Below are positions 1 to 7,281 of a stretch of 64,000 bases of DNA, piece after piece. Both the position numbers and the translations under genes were made by a program. A model generated the notes under the pieces. That model saw only the letters and a list, made by a program, of their open reading frames with translations. It had not been told where the DNA came from and did not search any database. Source of the DNA: Paraburkholderia nodosa (GTDB taxonomy: Bacteria; Pseudomonadota; Gammaproteobacteria; Burkholderiales; Burkholderiaceae); assembly GCF_001718195.1 (NCBI RefSeq), contig NZ_MCNV01000018.1, forward strand, positions 98,150 to 162,149, given 5' to 3'. How positions within the stretch are numbered: position 1 is the stretch's first letter; each line of letters begins with the position of its first letter.

Positions 1-1
1 G

Positions 2-532
2 GCGTTTCGCAACGCGCATCCCGACGTGGAGCTGGAAATCACCATCGGCATGACGGGCCGGCTTTACGAACTGCTCGATTCCGGCGCCATCGACCTGATG
101 GTCGGCAAGCGGCGGCTGGGCGACAAACGCGGCACGGTGCTCTTCACCGGACGGCTCGAATGGCTCGCGCGCGCCGGCACGACGATGGATCTCGCGCAGC
201 CGCTGCCGCTCATCCTCGTCGCCGAGCCGAGCGTGACGCGGGCCGTGGTGCTCGACGCGCTTGCGCAGACTGATTTCCGCTGGCAACTGGTATGCACGAG
301 CAGCAGCCATTCGGGCTGCGTGGCGGCGGCGCGCGCCGGCCTCGGCGTCACTGTGCGGCCCCAATACCTCGCCGCGCGCGGGCTGGCGCCGCCCGTGAAC
401 GTCGCGAGCCTGCCGGCGCTGCCCAACGTCGAATTCATCGTGCTCGCGGCAAAGCGGCTTTCCCGCCCGGCGCAAACGCTGCTGCAGCTCATGCACGACA
501 GCGACTTGCGGGGCTCGTGGATTGGGGAGTGA
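2..532 (+). CDS. LysR-family regulator, C-terminal part (cut by window edge)
   Basis: The reading frame is open from the first bases of the window and ends at a TGA at 530-532, so only the C-terminal ~176 residues of a gene that starts outside are present. The residues AFRNAHPDVELEI are the usual opening of a LysR substrate-binding domain, and the later IDLMVGKRR and AAARAGLGVTVRP segments match the effector-domain 'D..l....' and 'vaaG.Gi...p' blocks. The helix-turn-helix would lie upstream. Target genes cannot be judged from this piece. No gene follows for about 440 bases. Confidence 0.8.
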   Translation, partial: AFRNAHPDVELEITIGMTGRLYELLDSGAIDLMVGKRRLGDKRGTVLFTGRLEWLARAGTTMDLAQPLPLILVAEPSVTRAVVLDALAQTDFRWQLVCTSSSHSGCVAAARAGLGVTVRPQYLAARGLAPPVNVASLPALPNVEFIVLAAKRLSRPAQTLLQLMHDSDLRGSWIGE

Positions 533-772
533 GCGCGAGGCGGGAGGGGGGGGAATGCGGGGTGGTGCGCGGATCAGGTGCCGCCGGATTCGAACGCGCT
601 TTCCGCACGCAGCACTTCGACGAACGCTTGCTGGACGGCGGTGCCGAGCCAGTCGGTGCGCCGCTGAGTTTCGGCATCATGCGCGCGCTGCTTGTTTATC
701 GGCGCAAGAGCCGGGGGTTGCAAGTTTGATGGGGCGTGGCTGCGTCTGGGTGGAGGTGTCCCACAGCGCATT

Positions 773-792
773 TTATGTTGTATTTAACATAA
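773..792. repeat. AT-rich inverted repeat, 7-bp arms
   Basis: TTATGTT and AACATAA are exact inverted copies separated by six bases. The repeat sits in an AT-rich island between two genes that do not need it as a coding sequence. It could be a regulator site or an ancient insertion scar; nothing ties it to either. Confidence 0.35.
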
Positions 793-915
793 TATAATTT
801 ATCGCAGTTTTACTTGTCACAGCTTTTTTGTAATGTCTGATTCTGGCTATTTGCAGATGTCGTGTTTTTGAGCGCTGGCAAGCTGGCAGACTGCCGCAAC
901 CGCTGCGGGGCCTGC

Positions 916-962
916 CATGAAGCCGGACACGACGCTGGTCGCACACTGGTGCGGCCTTCATG
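916..962 (-). terminator. Possible hairpin downstream of SDR gene
   Basis: CATGAAG at 916-922 pairs with CTTCATG at 956-962, and the adjoining CCG/CGG extends the stem with one bulge. It lies directly after the SDR stop codon in the direction of transcription. There is no T-run, so it is at best a weak terminator or RNA-stabilising hairpin. Confidence 0.25.
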
Positions 963-972
963 TCAGAGGGAC

Positions 973-1746
973 TTAGAGCCGGGCACCGCCCGTCGCGTCG
1001 ATCACCTGCCCCGTCGTCCAGCGTGCCTCATTCGATGCGAGGAACGTGACGACATCAGCGACATCAACAGGTTGACCCACTCGTGAGAACACCGACATGG
1101 CCTCCGCGCCGGCACGTGCCTCCGGCACCTTGATCCACGCCGCATTCATGTCGGTCTCCGTGACGCCCGGCATGACCGCATTCACCGTGATGCCACGAGG
1201 ACCGAACTCAGGGGCAAGCGCCAGCGTCAGCGTTTCAATCGCACCTTTCGAAGCGGCGTAGGCGGGATGCGTTGGAGCCGCGACACGCGTAAAGCCCGTC
1301 GAAACATTGATAATTCGCCCATTGTCGCGGATGTGATCTGCAATAGCCTGGATCAGGAAGAACGGTGCCTTGAAGTTGATCGTCAGGACCTCGTCGAATG
1401 CGGACTCACTCGTCTCAGACAGGCGGATGGCCGGTGCCACGCCAGCATTGTTGACGAGGATGTCTAGCCTCGGCTCGCCCGTGGCGTCGATGGCAGCGGC
1501 CTTGAACTGTTCCCAGATACTGTCCGTTGCTTCCTTTCCGCGACTTAGGTCCGCTTCGATCGCGACGGCTTTCGATCCGAGAGCTTCGATTTCACGGATG
1601 GTGGCGTTCGCCGCATCCCGATTGGCGCCGTAGTGCACGCCGATGAGCGCAGCCCCCTCTTTCGCAAATGCCAGGGCTACGGCATGGCCGATGCCACGCG
1701 AGCCTCCCGTAATCAGGGCCACCTTGTTTGAAAGCTTTGCAGACAT
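973..1746 (-). CDS. SDR-family oxidoreductase
   Basis: A 257-residue short-chain dehydrogenase/reductase. Near the N-terminus it has the dinucleotide-binding GGSRGIGHAVA motif, followed by the NNAG motif and the catalytic YAASKGA (Tyr-x3-Lys) motif, ending with the usual WTTGQVIDATGG. Length is standard for classical NAD(P)-dependent SDRs. I start it at the ATG at 1746 because AAGGAGTGG lies just upstream; a longer frame to 1782 has no ribosome site and would run through the likely operator. It is divergent from the TetR gene at 1840, which is the usual arrangement for a repressor and the reductase it controls. The substrate cannot be told from sequence. Confidence 0.9.
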   Translation of the reverse strand: MSAKLSNKVALITGGSRGIGHAVALAFAKEGAALIGVHYGANRDAANATIREIEALGSKAVAIEADLSRGKEATDSIWEQFKAAAIDATGEPRLDILVNNAGVAPAIRLSETSESAFDEVLTINFKAPFFLIQAIADHIRDNGRIINVSTGFTRVAAPTHPAYAASKGAIETLTLALAPEFGPRGITVNAVMPGVTETDMNAAWIKVPEARAGAEAMSVFSRVGQPVDVADVVTFLASNEARWTTGQVIDATGGARL

Positions 1747-1772
1747 CGACCACTCCTTCCTGACTGAATTAG

Positions 1773-1784
1773 TAGTGGTCACTA
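1773..1784. promoter_or_regulatory. Candidate TetR operator between SDR and tetR
   Basis: TAGTG and CACTA form a perfect inverted repeat around a GT centre, in the 93-bp divergent promoter region. ATTA and TAAT flank it on the two sides, giving a longer imperfect palindrome. Placement just upstream of both start codons suits a TetR repressor site; the assignment is inferred from position and symmetry only. Confidence 0.4.
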
Positions 1785-1839
1785 TAATATTGACGTCGAA
1801 ACACGCTTGTCAACGATTTTTATAGGACTCGATATAAAA

Positions 1840-2475
1840 ATGAGCGAACCCGCCCGGAAACGCGGCAGGCCGAGGTTGCTGGACCGCGACGTGGGACTCG
1901 ATGTCGCCGCTCGGCTGTTCTGGGAGCATGGATACGAGGGCACCTCGATCGCCGATCTGACCGAGGCCATGGGTATCCCGCCGCCGTCCCTCTACGCAAC
2001 CTACGGCTCGAAGGAGGACCTTTACAGACAGGCGCTCGACCATGTCAGCGAGCGTGAAAACAAAGCCGTGCTGGAAGCGCTAAGCGGAAAGTTGCCGGCG
2101 CACGATGCGATAGCGTTCTATCTGCACGACGCTGCGGCACGCTTCACCGACCCGGGAAGGCCGCGCGGCTGCATGATTTCGACTGCTGTTCTCCAACACG
2201 CCGAAAAGAGCGAGTCGGTCGCCCAATTGGTCTCCGCGCGACGGGAGCTTGGGCTGCAGACCATCAAGGTACGCTTCGACCGTGCCGTCGCTGAGGGCGA
2301 ACTTGCCCCGGATACCGACACCGAAGCGCTCGCACGCTTCTATGCCGCAGTGGTGCAAGGCATGTCCGCGCAAGCCTGTGATGGGGCATGCAGGGAAAGA
2401 CTGAAGCGGCTGGCTGATATTGCGATGTCTGCATGGCCTTCGCCTCCAGTTCGCCGCCGGAAGCCGGTTTCATGA
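1840..2475 (+). CDS. TetR-family transcriptional regulator
   Basis: A 211-residue protein with an N-terminal TetR helix-turn-helix: ARLFWEHGYEGTSIADLTEAMG followed by the recognition-helix region PPPSLYATYGSKEDLY. The C-terminal region contains PGRPRGCMI, typical of the subfamily of TetR repressors (TetR_C type) that control neighbouring SDR or reductase genes. I chose the ATG at 1840; the upstream TTG at 1807 would add residues that do not fit the family. It faces the SDR gene across a palindrome at 1773-1784 and probably represses it and itself. It converges on the xdhC-like gene, with only 12 bp between stop codons. Confidence 0.9.
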   Translation: MSEPARKRGRPRLLDRDVGLDVAARLFWEHGYEGTSIADLTEAMGIPPPSLYATYGSKEDLYRQALDHVSERENKAVLEALSGKLPAHDAIAFYLHDAAARFTDPGRPRGCMISTAVLQHAEKSESVAQLVSARRELGLQTIKVRFDRAVAEGELAPDTDTEALARFYAAVVQGMSAQACDGACRERLKRLADIAMSAWPSPPVRRRKPVS

Positions 2476-2487
2476 GAGAACCCGCTT

Positions 2488-3522
2488 TCACCAAACACGA
2501 TCCAGCGCACTGATCGGTGTGCCATCATTCGTGACTGCCTTTGCCGTCTTCCCACGCTCGACCCTAAGGATTGCCGGCAGCGACACACGATTCTTCGCGG
2601 CCGTTACTTCTGCGAGAATCGATATCGCGATTTCGGGCGGCGTGCGGCTGCCGATATAGATCCCGGCCGGACCGCGCAACCGTGCAAGTTCTGCGTCGCT
2701 CAGATCGAACTCTTTAAGCCGCTCGCGCCGTGCAGCATTGTTGCGCCGCGAGCCAAGCGCACCGACATAAAACGCGGGTGTCTTCAGCGCTTCCATCAGC
2801 GCGAGATCATCGAGTTTAGGGTCATGCGTGAGTGTAATGATTGCACTGCGTTCGTCGGGTCTCATTTCCAGGACCGTATCGTCAGGCATCGTGCGCACGA
2901 GTTGCGTGCCGGGTACATTCCATGTCTGCACATACTCCTCGCGTGGATCGCACACCACCACCTGATACTCGAGTCCTGTCGCGACCTGGCATAAGTAGCG
3001 CGATAGCTGTCCCGCGCCAATAACGAGCATACGGTAGCGGGGCCCGTGAATCGTCGTCAGATGCATCCCGTTGAAGTGCACACCGTCAGTCGTCCCCGGT
3101 GGCCCAAGTGTGACGGCACCCGTTATCATGTCTAGCGTGCGCGCCACCAGTTCGCCACGACTGAGCGCTTCGTGCAGGGCCTGAATACGGCTTTGCCGCG
3201 TAATCGGCTCAAGCACGAGTCGCATCGTGCCACCGCAAGGCAACCCGAACCGATGCGCTTCCTCGGCACTAATGCCGTATTCGACCACCTCCGGCACCCC
3301 TTGCGCGACGCCGTACCGACGCACCTGGTCGATGAGATCATCTTCGATACAGCCGCCTGAAACGGAGCCCACCACACGACCGTCATCGCGCAGGACAAGC
3401 ATCGCCCCCTCCGGGCGAGGCGACGAACCCCAAGTCTTCACGACCGTAACAAGCAGCATTCGGTGGCCCGCATCAAGCCAGTGCATCGTAGCTTCCAGCA
3501 CCTCGAAATCGACACTGTTCAT
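2488..3522 (-). CDS. XdhC/CoxI-family molybdenum hydroxylase maturation factor
   Basis: A 344-residue protein of the XdhC/CoxI family. It has the N-terminal domain motif VKTWGSSPRPEGAM with VGSVSGGCIEDDL, and the C-terminal Rossmann-like domain RMLVIGAGQLSRYL, then FYVGALGSRRNNAARRERL and the GPAGIYIGSRTPPEIAISI end block. In this family the protein binds molybdenum cofactor and has it sulfurated before insertion into xanthine-dehydrogenase-type enzymes. That matches the Mo-hydroxylase genes upstream in the same orientation (10092-13911), so it is probably the last gene of their operon. The ATG at 3522 has GGAG nine bases upstream; a GTG at 3528 is an alternative. Confidence 0.9.
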   Translation of the reverse strand: MNSVDFEVLEATMHWLDAGHRMLLVTVVKTWGSSPRPEGAMLVLRDDGRVVGSVSGGCIEDDLIDQVRRYGVAQGVPEVVEYGISAEEAHRFGLPCGGTMRLVLEPITRQSRIQALHEALSRGELVARTLDMITGAVTLGPPGTTDGVHFNGMHLTTIHGPRYRMLVIGAGQLSRYLCQVATGLEYQVVVCDPREEYVQTWNVPGTQLVRTMPDDTVLEMRPDERSAIITLTHDPKLDDLALMEALKTPAFYVGALGSRRNNAARRERLKEFDLSDAELARLRGPAGIYIGSRTPPEIAISILAEVTAAKNRVSLPAILRVERGKTAKAVTNDGTPISALDRVW

Positions 3523-3571
3523 GCTCACATTCTCCTACGGTACGCAGTCGAGCCGCGTCATGCACGTGCGC

Positions 3572-3955
3572 CTACTGACTGCCAAACGGCGTTTTGACCG
3601 TCAGCCGGTTGGTCACGGACCTCACGCCGGGAACGCCCCGCGCGATCTCCGTCATCTCACCGATGTGTGAGGCATCAACCACCGTCCCGTCGAGCGTCAC
3701 CGCGCCGCGCTTCACCACCACGCTGATGGCGCCCGCGTCGATCTCCTCGTGCTGTGCGATTGCCGCGTAGACCTTGCGGCGCAGCGCAAAATTGTCCTTC
3801 CGGCTACTCGTCTGCGTGACGCTGCCGGAGGCTTCGGTCGCTGTGCCTTTCGACACGGTGCGCGCTTCGCTCTCGCTGGCCTGCGCCCAGACGTGAATAG
3901 ATGTTGATCCAACCAGCAACCCGACAGCGATTTTCAGTGCCCTGCTTGTCTTCAT
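3572..3955 (-). CDS. BON-domain periplasmic protein
   Basis: A 127-residue exported protein. A signal peptide (KIAVGLLVGSTSIHVWAQA) is followed by a short linker and one BON domain, seen in VYAAIAQHEEIDAGAISVVVKRGAVTLDGTV and the closing IARGVPGVRSVTNRLTV. BON domains bind phospholipid and are common in small osmotic or envelope-stress proteins of Burkholderia. GGAG lies eight bases before the ATG. It sits between the porin and xdhC-like genes in the same direction; whether it has a pathway role or is a passenger is unknown. Confidence 0.85.
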   Translation of the reverse strand: MKTSRALKIAVGLLVGSTSIHVWAQASESEARTVSKGTATEASGSVTQTSSRKDNFALRRKVYAAIAQHEEIDAGAISVVVKRGAVTLDGTVVDASHIGEMTEIARGVPGVRSVTNRLTVKTPFGSQ

Positions 3956-3982
3956 TCATTGCTCCAATCAGCCACGGTGGGA

Positions 3983-5128
3983 TCAGAAGGTGTGCCGAAT
4001 GCCAATCATCGCGGCGGTGCTGGAGGTACCCTCAGGAACCGGCGCGGCGTAGGCGATCGCCTGGCTCATCTTGCCCCGGTTATTGACATGGCCAACCTGT
4101 ACATAGGCGATGGTGGTCCTGGACAAACTGTATTCGGCGCCCACCGCGTACGCATCCGATTGATTGGATGAAACGTTGCGGTCCTTGAGGTAATAAAAGC
4201 CAGAGGTGACCTTGAAAAACGGCGTGAACTTGTAGCCGAGCCCCGCGGAAATCATCTCGAAGTCGGCCTGACCGCTGTTCGCCGGATCCTTGCCGATGCT
4301 GTATGACGTCGATACTGACAGGTCGTGGAACGTGTACATCGCGCCGAAATAGTAAAAGCGATTGTTATCGCGCCCGGTGGACGGTGCCGTGATGATCGCG
4401 CCGATCGCTGTCGTCGTGAAGGGATTGCTGTCGTGGCCGTTGTAGTAAGCAGCCGAGAGATTGAGACCGTAGTTCGAATACCTGAGCACGGCAGACTCGC
4501 GCGTGCCACCCTGGGATTGACCGGCGACGCCACCCGGCGCATATTCGAGTCCCAGCGATAGACCGTGAAATTTCGGCGACTGGTAAACGATCGCGTTAGA
4601 GTCGTACAGCGCACCGATCGCTCCGTTTGTACTGGTGCCCTGCCAGCCTGCAGCCTGATTCATGCCAAGCCATGCGGTGAGGATACTGCCGAAGAATTGC
4701 GCGCCCCGTACGTCGGTGTCGGCCATCGCAAATATTATCGGCACGAACTGACGGCCCGCATCGATCGAACCGAAAGGACCGGAGATGCCGATCGTCGCTT
4801 GCTGGTTGAAGATTGCGCTGACGCCCGGCGTGTCGGACAGCCCGAATTTTCCGTTGGTACTGGTGAACGCTCCCTGGAGCTTGAAGTTGACCTTGTAACC
4901 ACCGCCAATGTCTTCAACGCCCTTGAGCCCCCAGAAACTGGTGAAAATTCCCGCGTCCTTGAGTGCGTATAGGTGGCCGAGATTCATTTTCGACTGGAAA
5001 TTTGGCGCATTCGCGCTTTGATACAGCAATCCCGTATCGAGGGCGCCATACAGCGTCATCGACGATTGCGCGTGTGCCGCGACCGTCCACACAAAGACCG
5101 TCGAGGCGACGATCACTTTCATTTTCAT
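3983..5128 (-). CDS. Gram-negative porin (outer membrane)
   Basis: A 381-residue porin. It has a signal peptide ending AAHAQ, then SSMTLYGALDTGLLY, the standard first beta strand of Burkholderiales trimeric porins, and ends in the C-terminal phenylalanine motif IGIRHTF needed for BAM insertion. The PEDIGGG-like turn appears as LKGVEDIGGGYKVNFKLQG. I start at the ATG at 5128 because it begins the signal peptide and follows GGAGACAGC; the open frame continues upstream without a signal sequence. It lies directly after the MFS gene, so the pair can move a substrate across both membranes for the Mo-hydroxylase operon. Confidence 0.92.
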   Translation of the reverse strand: MKMKVIVASTVFVWTVAAHAQSSMTLYGALDTGLLYQSANAPNFQSKMNLGHLYALKDAGIFTSFWGLKGVEDIGGGYKVNFKLQGAFTSTNGKFGLSDTPGVSAIFNQQATIGISGPFGSIDAGRQFVPIIFAMADTDVRGAQFFGSILTAWLGMNQAAGWQGTSTNGAIGALYDSNAIVYQSPKFHGLSLGLEYAPGGVAGQSQGGTRESAVLRYSNYGLNLSAAYYNGHDSNPFTTTAIGAIITAPSTGRDNNRFYYFGAMYTFHDLSVSTSYSIGKDPANSGQADFEMISAGLGYKFTPFFKVTSGFYYLKDRNVSSNQSDAYAVGAEYSLSRTTIAYVQVGHVNNRGKMSQAIAYAAPVPEGTSSTAAMIGIRHTF

Positions 5129-5192
5129 GCTGTCTCCAATGTCATATTTTTTGGTGGATGCGTGCCACGCTTCGAACTTCCACGTCGTCTTT

Positions 5193-6479
5193 TCAGCCCG
5201 TTTCCGGCCCGAAAAATATGGCGGCCAATCCCATTCCGAATACGGTTGCGAGAGTGATTCCCACCACACGGAATCCCAGATTCGCCGACGCAAACGACAC
5301 GAGCAACGGTCCGAACGCGGTAAAGAGACGGGCCATATTCCAGGCGAAGCCTTGTCCTGTGGCGCGAACATGGAGCGGAAAAAGCTCAGTCAGGTACAGA
5401 GCGACGATCCCAAATCCGCCCATTGCGAAGAAACCGAATCCAAGCATTGAGAAATAGAACGTCCCCAGTGTTTTCGCCGCTCCAAAAAGGACAACGACTG
5501 CAATCCAGGCGCCAGCACAAAACACTGCGTAGACGATCCGTCGGGAGACACGCGGCATCAGACTGACGAGGAGCAGAATCGAGGCGTATCCAAGCACCGC
5601 ACCGGCGTTGGTCGCCATGAAAGCGATGCCCGTCTGTCGCGTGAATTCCGCGCTACCGGCGGATGGGAAGAACTCTCTCAGCAACGTGGGAAAGATGATG
5701 GATGCCCCCCAGCCACCGATCATCATTGCCGAGGCAATGAGCGTTCCGACAATGGTTCGACGGCGCAACGGGCTGGCAAATATCTCCGATATCGAACCCA
5801 TTTTCGGACCTGCGTGACGCATTGCGGCCGCACGTGACTGCTTCCAACTCGCCGATTCCGGTGTGATGAACCGCAGGCCAAGGCTCGCGAGTGCCGGTGC
5901 CGCCCCCACGCCAAGCACCCAACGCCATCCAGCGCCTGAAAGCAGGATCGCGAGCGCGGAGGCGGCAACCAGCCCCGCCACATTGGCAACCTGCATCACC
6001 TGAACGGCCTTCGCCCTGTGTTTTTCTGGCCAGGTCTCCACGACAAGCGCGGCGCCGGCGGCCCACTCACCACCGATTCCAAAGCCCGCCAGCATCTGAA
6101 ACAGGAGGAGTTGATACCAGTCTCGCGCGAAGGCACCGGCTGCCGTGAATACCGAATAAATCAGCATCGTGCCGAGCATCACTCGCGCTCGCCCGAACCG
6201 GTCTGCCACGATACCGGACAGAATCCCGCCGATGCCCCAGCAAAGCAGTTTCGCGCCGACAATGAGCCCTCCAATCCGCATGACGCTGCCCTGTGAAGCC
6301 CCGAGCAGGTCGTGAAGGGCCGGAACCATGATCATGGTGAACAGGTAGAGATCCATTGCATCGAACATCCACCCCACAAACGCGGACGCAAGTACAATCC
6401 AGGCGGCCTTGCCCACGACAGGAGCACCAACATTGCTCCCATGGTCTGTCGACTCGAAAGGAGTCGAGTTCGTTTCCAT
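5193..6479 (-). CDS. MFS transporter, organic/aromatic acid type
   Basis: A 428-residue major facilitator with about twelve hydrophobic segments. WMFDAMDLYLFTMIMVPAL in helix 1 and GGILSGIVADRFGRARVM (the loop 2-3 MFS signature) place it with metabolite:H+ symporters of the acid-uptake groups. AGFGIGGEWAAGAALVVETWPEKHRAKA is the matching helix 4-5 block. The ATG at 6479 follows AGGAGATGGGAAG. Location inside the operon of CoA and molybdenum enzymes suggests import of the organic acid that the operon degrades. The exact family (AAHS or SHS) and the substrate remain open. Confidence 0.88.
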   Translation of the reverse strand: METNSTPFESTDHGSNVGAPVVGKAAWIVLASAFVGWMFDAMDLYLFTMIMVPALHDLLGASQGSVMRIGGLIVGAKLLCWGIGGILSGIVADRFGRARVMLGTMLIYSVFTAAGAFARDWYQLLLFQMLAGFGIGGEWAAGAALVVETWPEKHRAKAVQVMQVANVAGLVAASALAILLSGAGWRWVLGVGAAPALASLGLRFITPESASWKQSRAAAMRHAGPKMGSISEIFASPLRRRTIVGTLIASAMMIGGWGASIIFPTLLREFFPSAGSAEFTRQTGIAFMATNAGAVLGYASILLLVSLMPRVSRRIVYAVFCAGAWIAVVVLFGAAKTLGTFYFSMLGFGFFAMGGFGIVALYLTELFPLHVRATGQGFAWNMARLFTAFGPLLVSFASANLGFRVVGITLATVFGMGLAAIFFGPETG

Positions 6480-6627
6480 CTTCCCATCTCCTGCTTTGCA
6501 CTACTTATGATTAGACAAACAGTTCCGGACACTTCGATGGCATCGCGTGCTGGCATGACAGGGTTCAGTAGAAGCGGCTGCCGTTTGCACGCCTGACCAA
6601 ACTGATCAGAAACATGAACGAAGGGAA

Positions 6628-7281
6628 CTATGACGAACGCGGTCTGGCAAACCACCGCCTGCACTTCAAAACCAGCATTTTCCACAACAAGCCGAGTACG
6701 GAAATCTCGTTCGTTGAGCGTGCTGAGTTGTCGCTGCGTGTTGCCGCCACGGGTTCTCTGTCTCCAGTGGATGTCGAAGCGAACGCGTTTGTGTCGTCCA
6801 GGGGCAACGCTGTTTCGGCCTGCCGGTCCGCAAGTTTCTCCAGCAAATTCGCCGCGAATTGACGGACCATCTGTTCCGATACGGCATTGATGATTCCAAC
6901 TCCGCGGCCATACTGCGCCACCTGCCCCGCCATCTGCACACTGGTGCGAACGTCAACCTGGGTGCCGGCGGCTTCATTGAGGCGTGATAGAGAAAACGTG
7001 GTCACCGTATTGGCCGATCCGCGGTTTTTGGTCTCCTGCCATGTGGCCTCAACGGTCGCCATATGCGCGTCACCCCACGGGGCGCTCAAGGTGACCTTGC
7101 CGGAGAACTCCATCGCGATTGGACCCAGCTTGACGCGAATCAGCCCCCTGTACGTGTCCTTGCCGAGTGTGTCCGTGAGCGTCGCACCGGGAAAGCAGGA
7201 CACCACCAGCGGAACGTCGAGTAGTGCGTTCCAGGCGTTCTCGATAGTCGAGTCGACCGAAAAGCGATTTACGATCTCCAT
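6628..7281 (-). CDS. coxG: CoxG-family (SRPBCC) protein
   Basis: A 217-residue protein. The first ~150 residues are a CoxG/SRPBCC domain: ENAWNALLDVPLVVSCFPGA, YRGLIRVKLGPIAMEFSGKV and GIINAVSEQMVRQFAANL match the family closely. The C-terminal tail, SVLGLLWKMLVLKCRRWF, is hydrophobic with basic residues and could anchor it to the membrane, as described for CoxG, which recruits CO dehydrogenase to the inner membrane. CoxG proteins accompany molybdenum hydroxylases, which fits the genes upstream. Its start overlaps the end of the crotonase-hydrolase gene by 13 bp, so the two are translationally linked. Confidence 0.9.
   Translation of the reverse strand: MEIVNRFSVDSTIENAWNALLDVPLVVSCFPGATLTDTLGKDTYRGLIRVKLGPIAMEFSGKVTLSAPWGDAHMATVEATWQETKNRGSANTVTTFSLSRLNEAAGTQVDVRTSVQMAGQVAQYGRGVGIINAVSEQMVRQFAANLLEKLADRQAETALPLDDTNAFASTSTGDREPVAATRSDNSARSTNEISVLGLLWKMLVLKCRRWFARPRSS

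Larger units (their letters stand above)
533..972. other. Non-coding stretch between LysR and SDR genes
   Basis: No reading frame here has a recognisable protein; the open frames overlap each other on both strands and have no homology signature. It holds a strikingly AT-rich patch at about 770-800 with an inverted repeat, in an otherwise GC-rich setting, and a hairpin next to the SDR stop codon. Confidence 0.5.
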
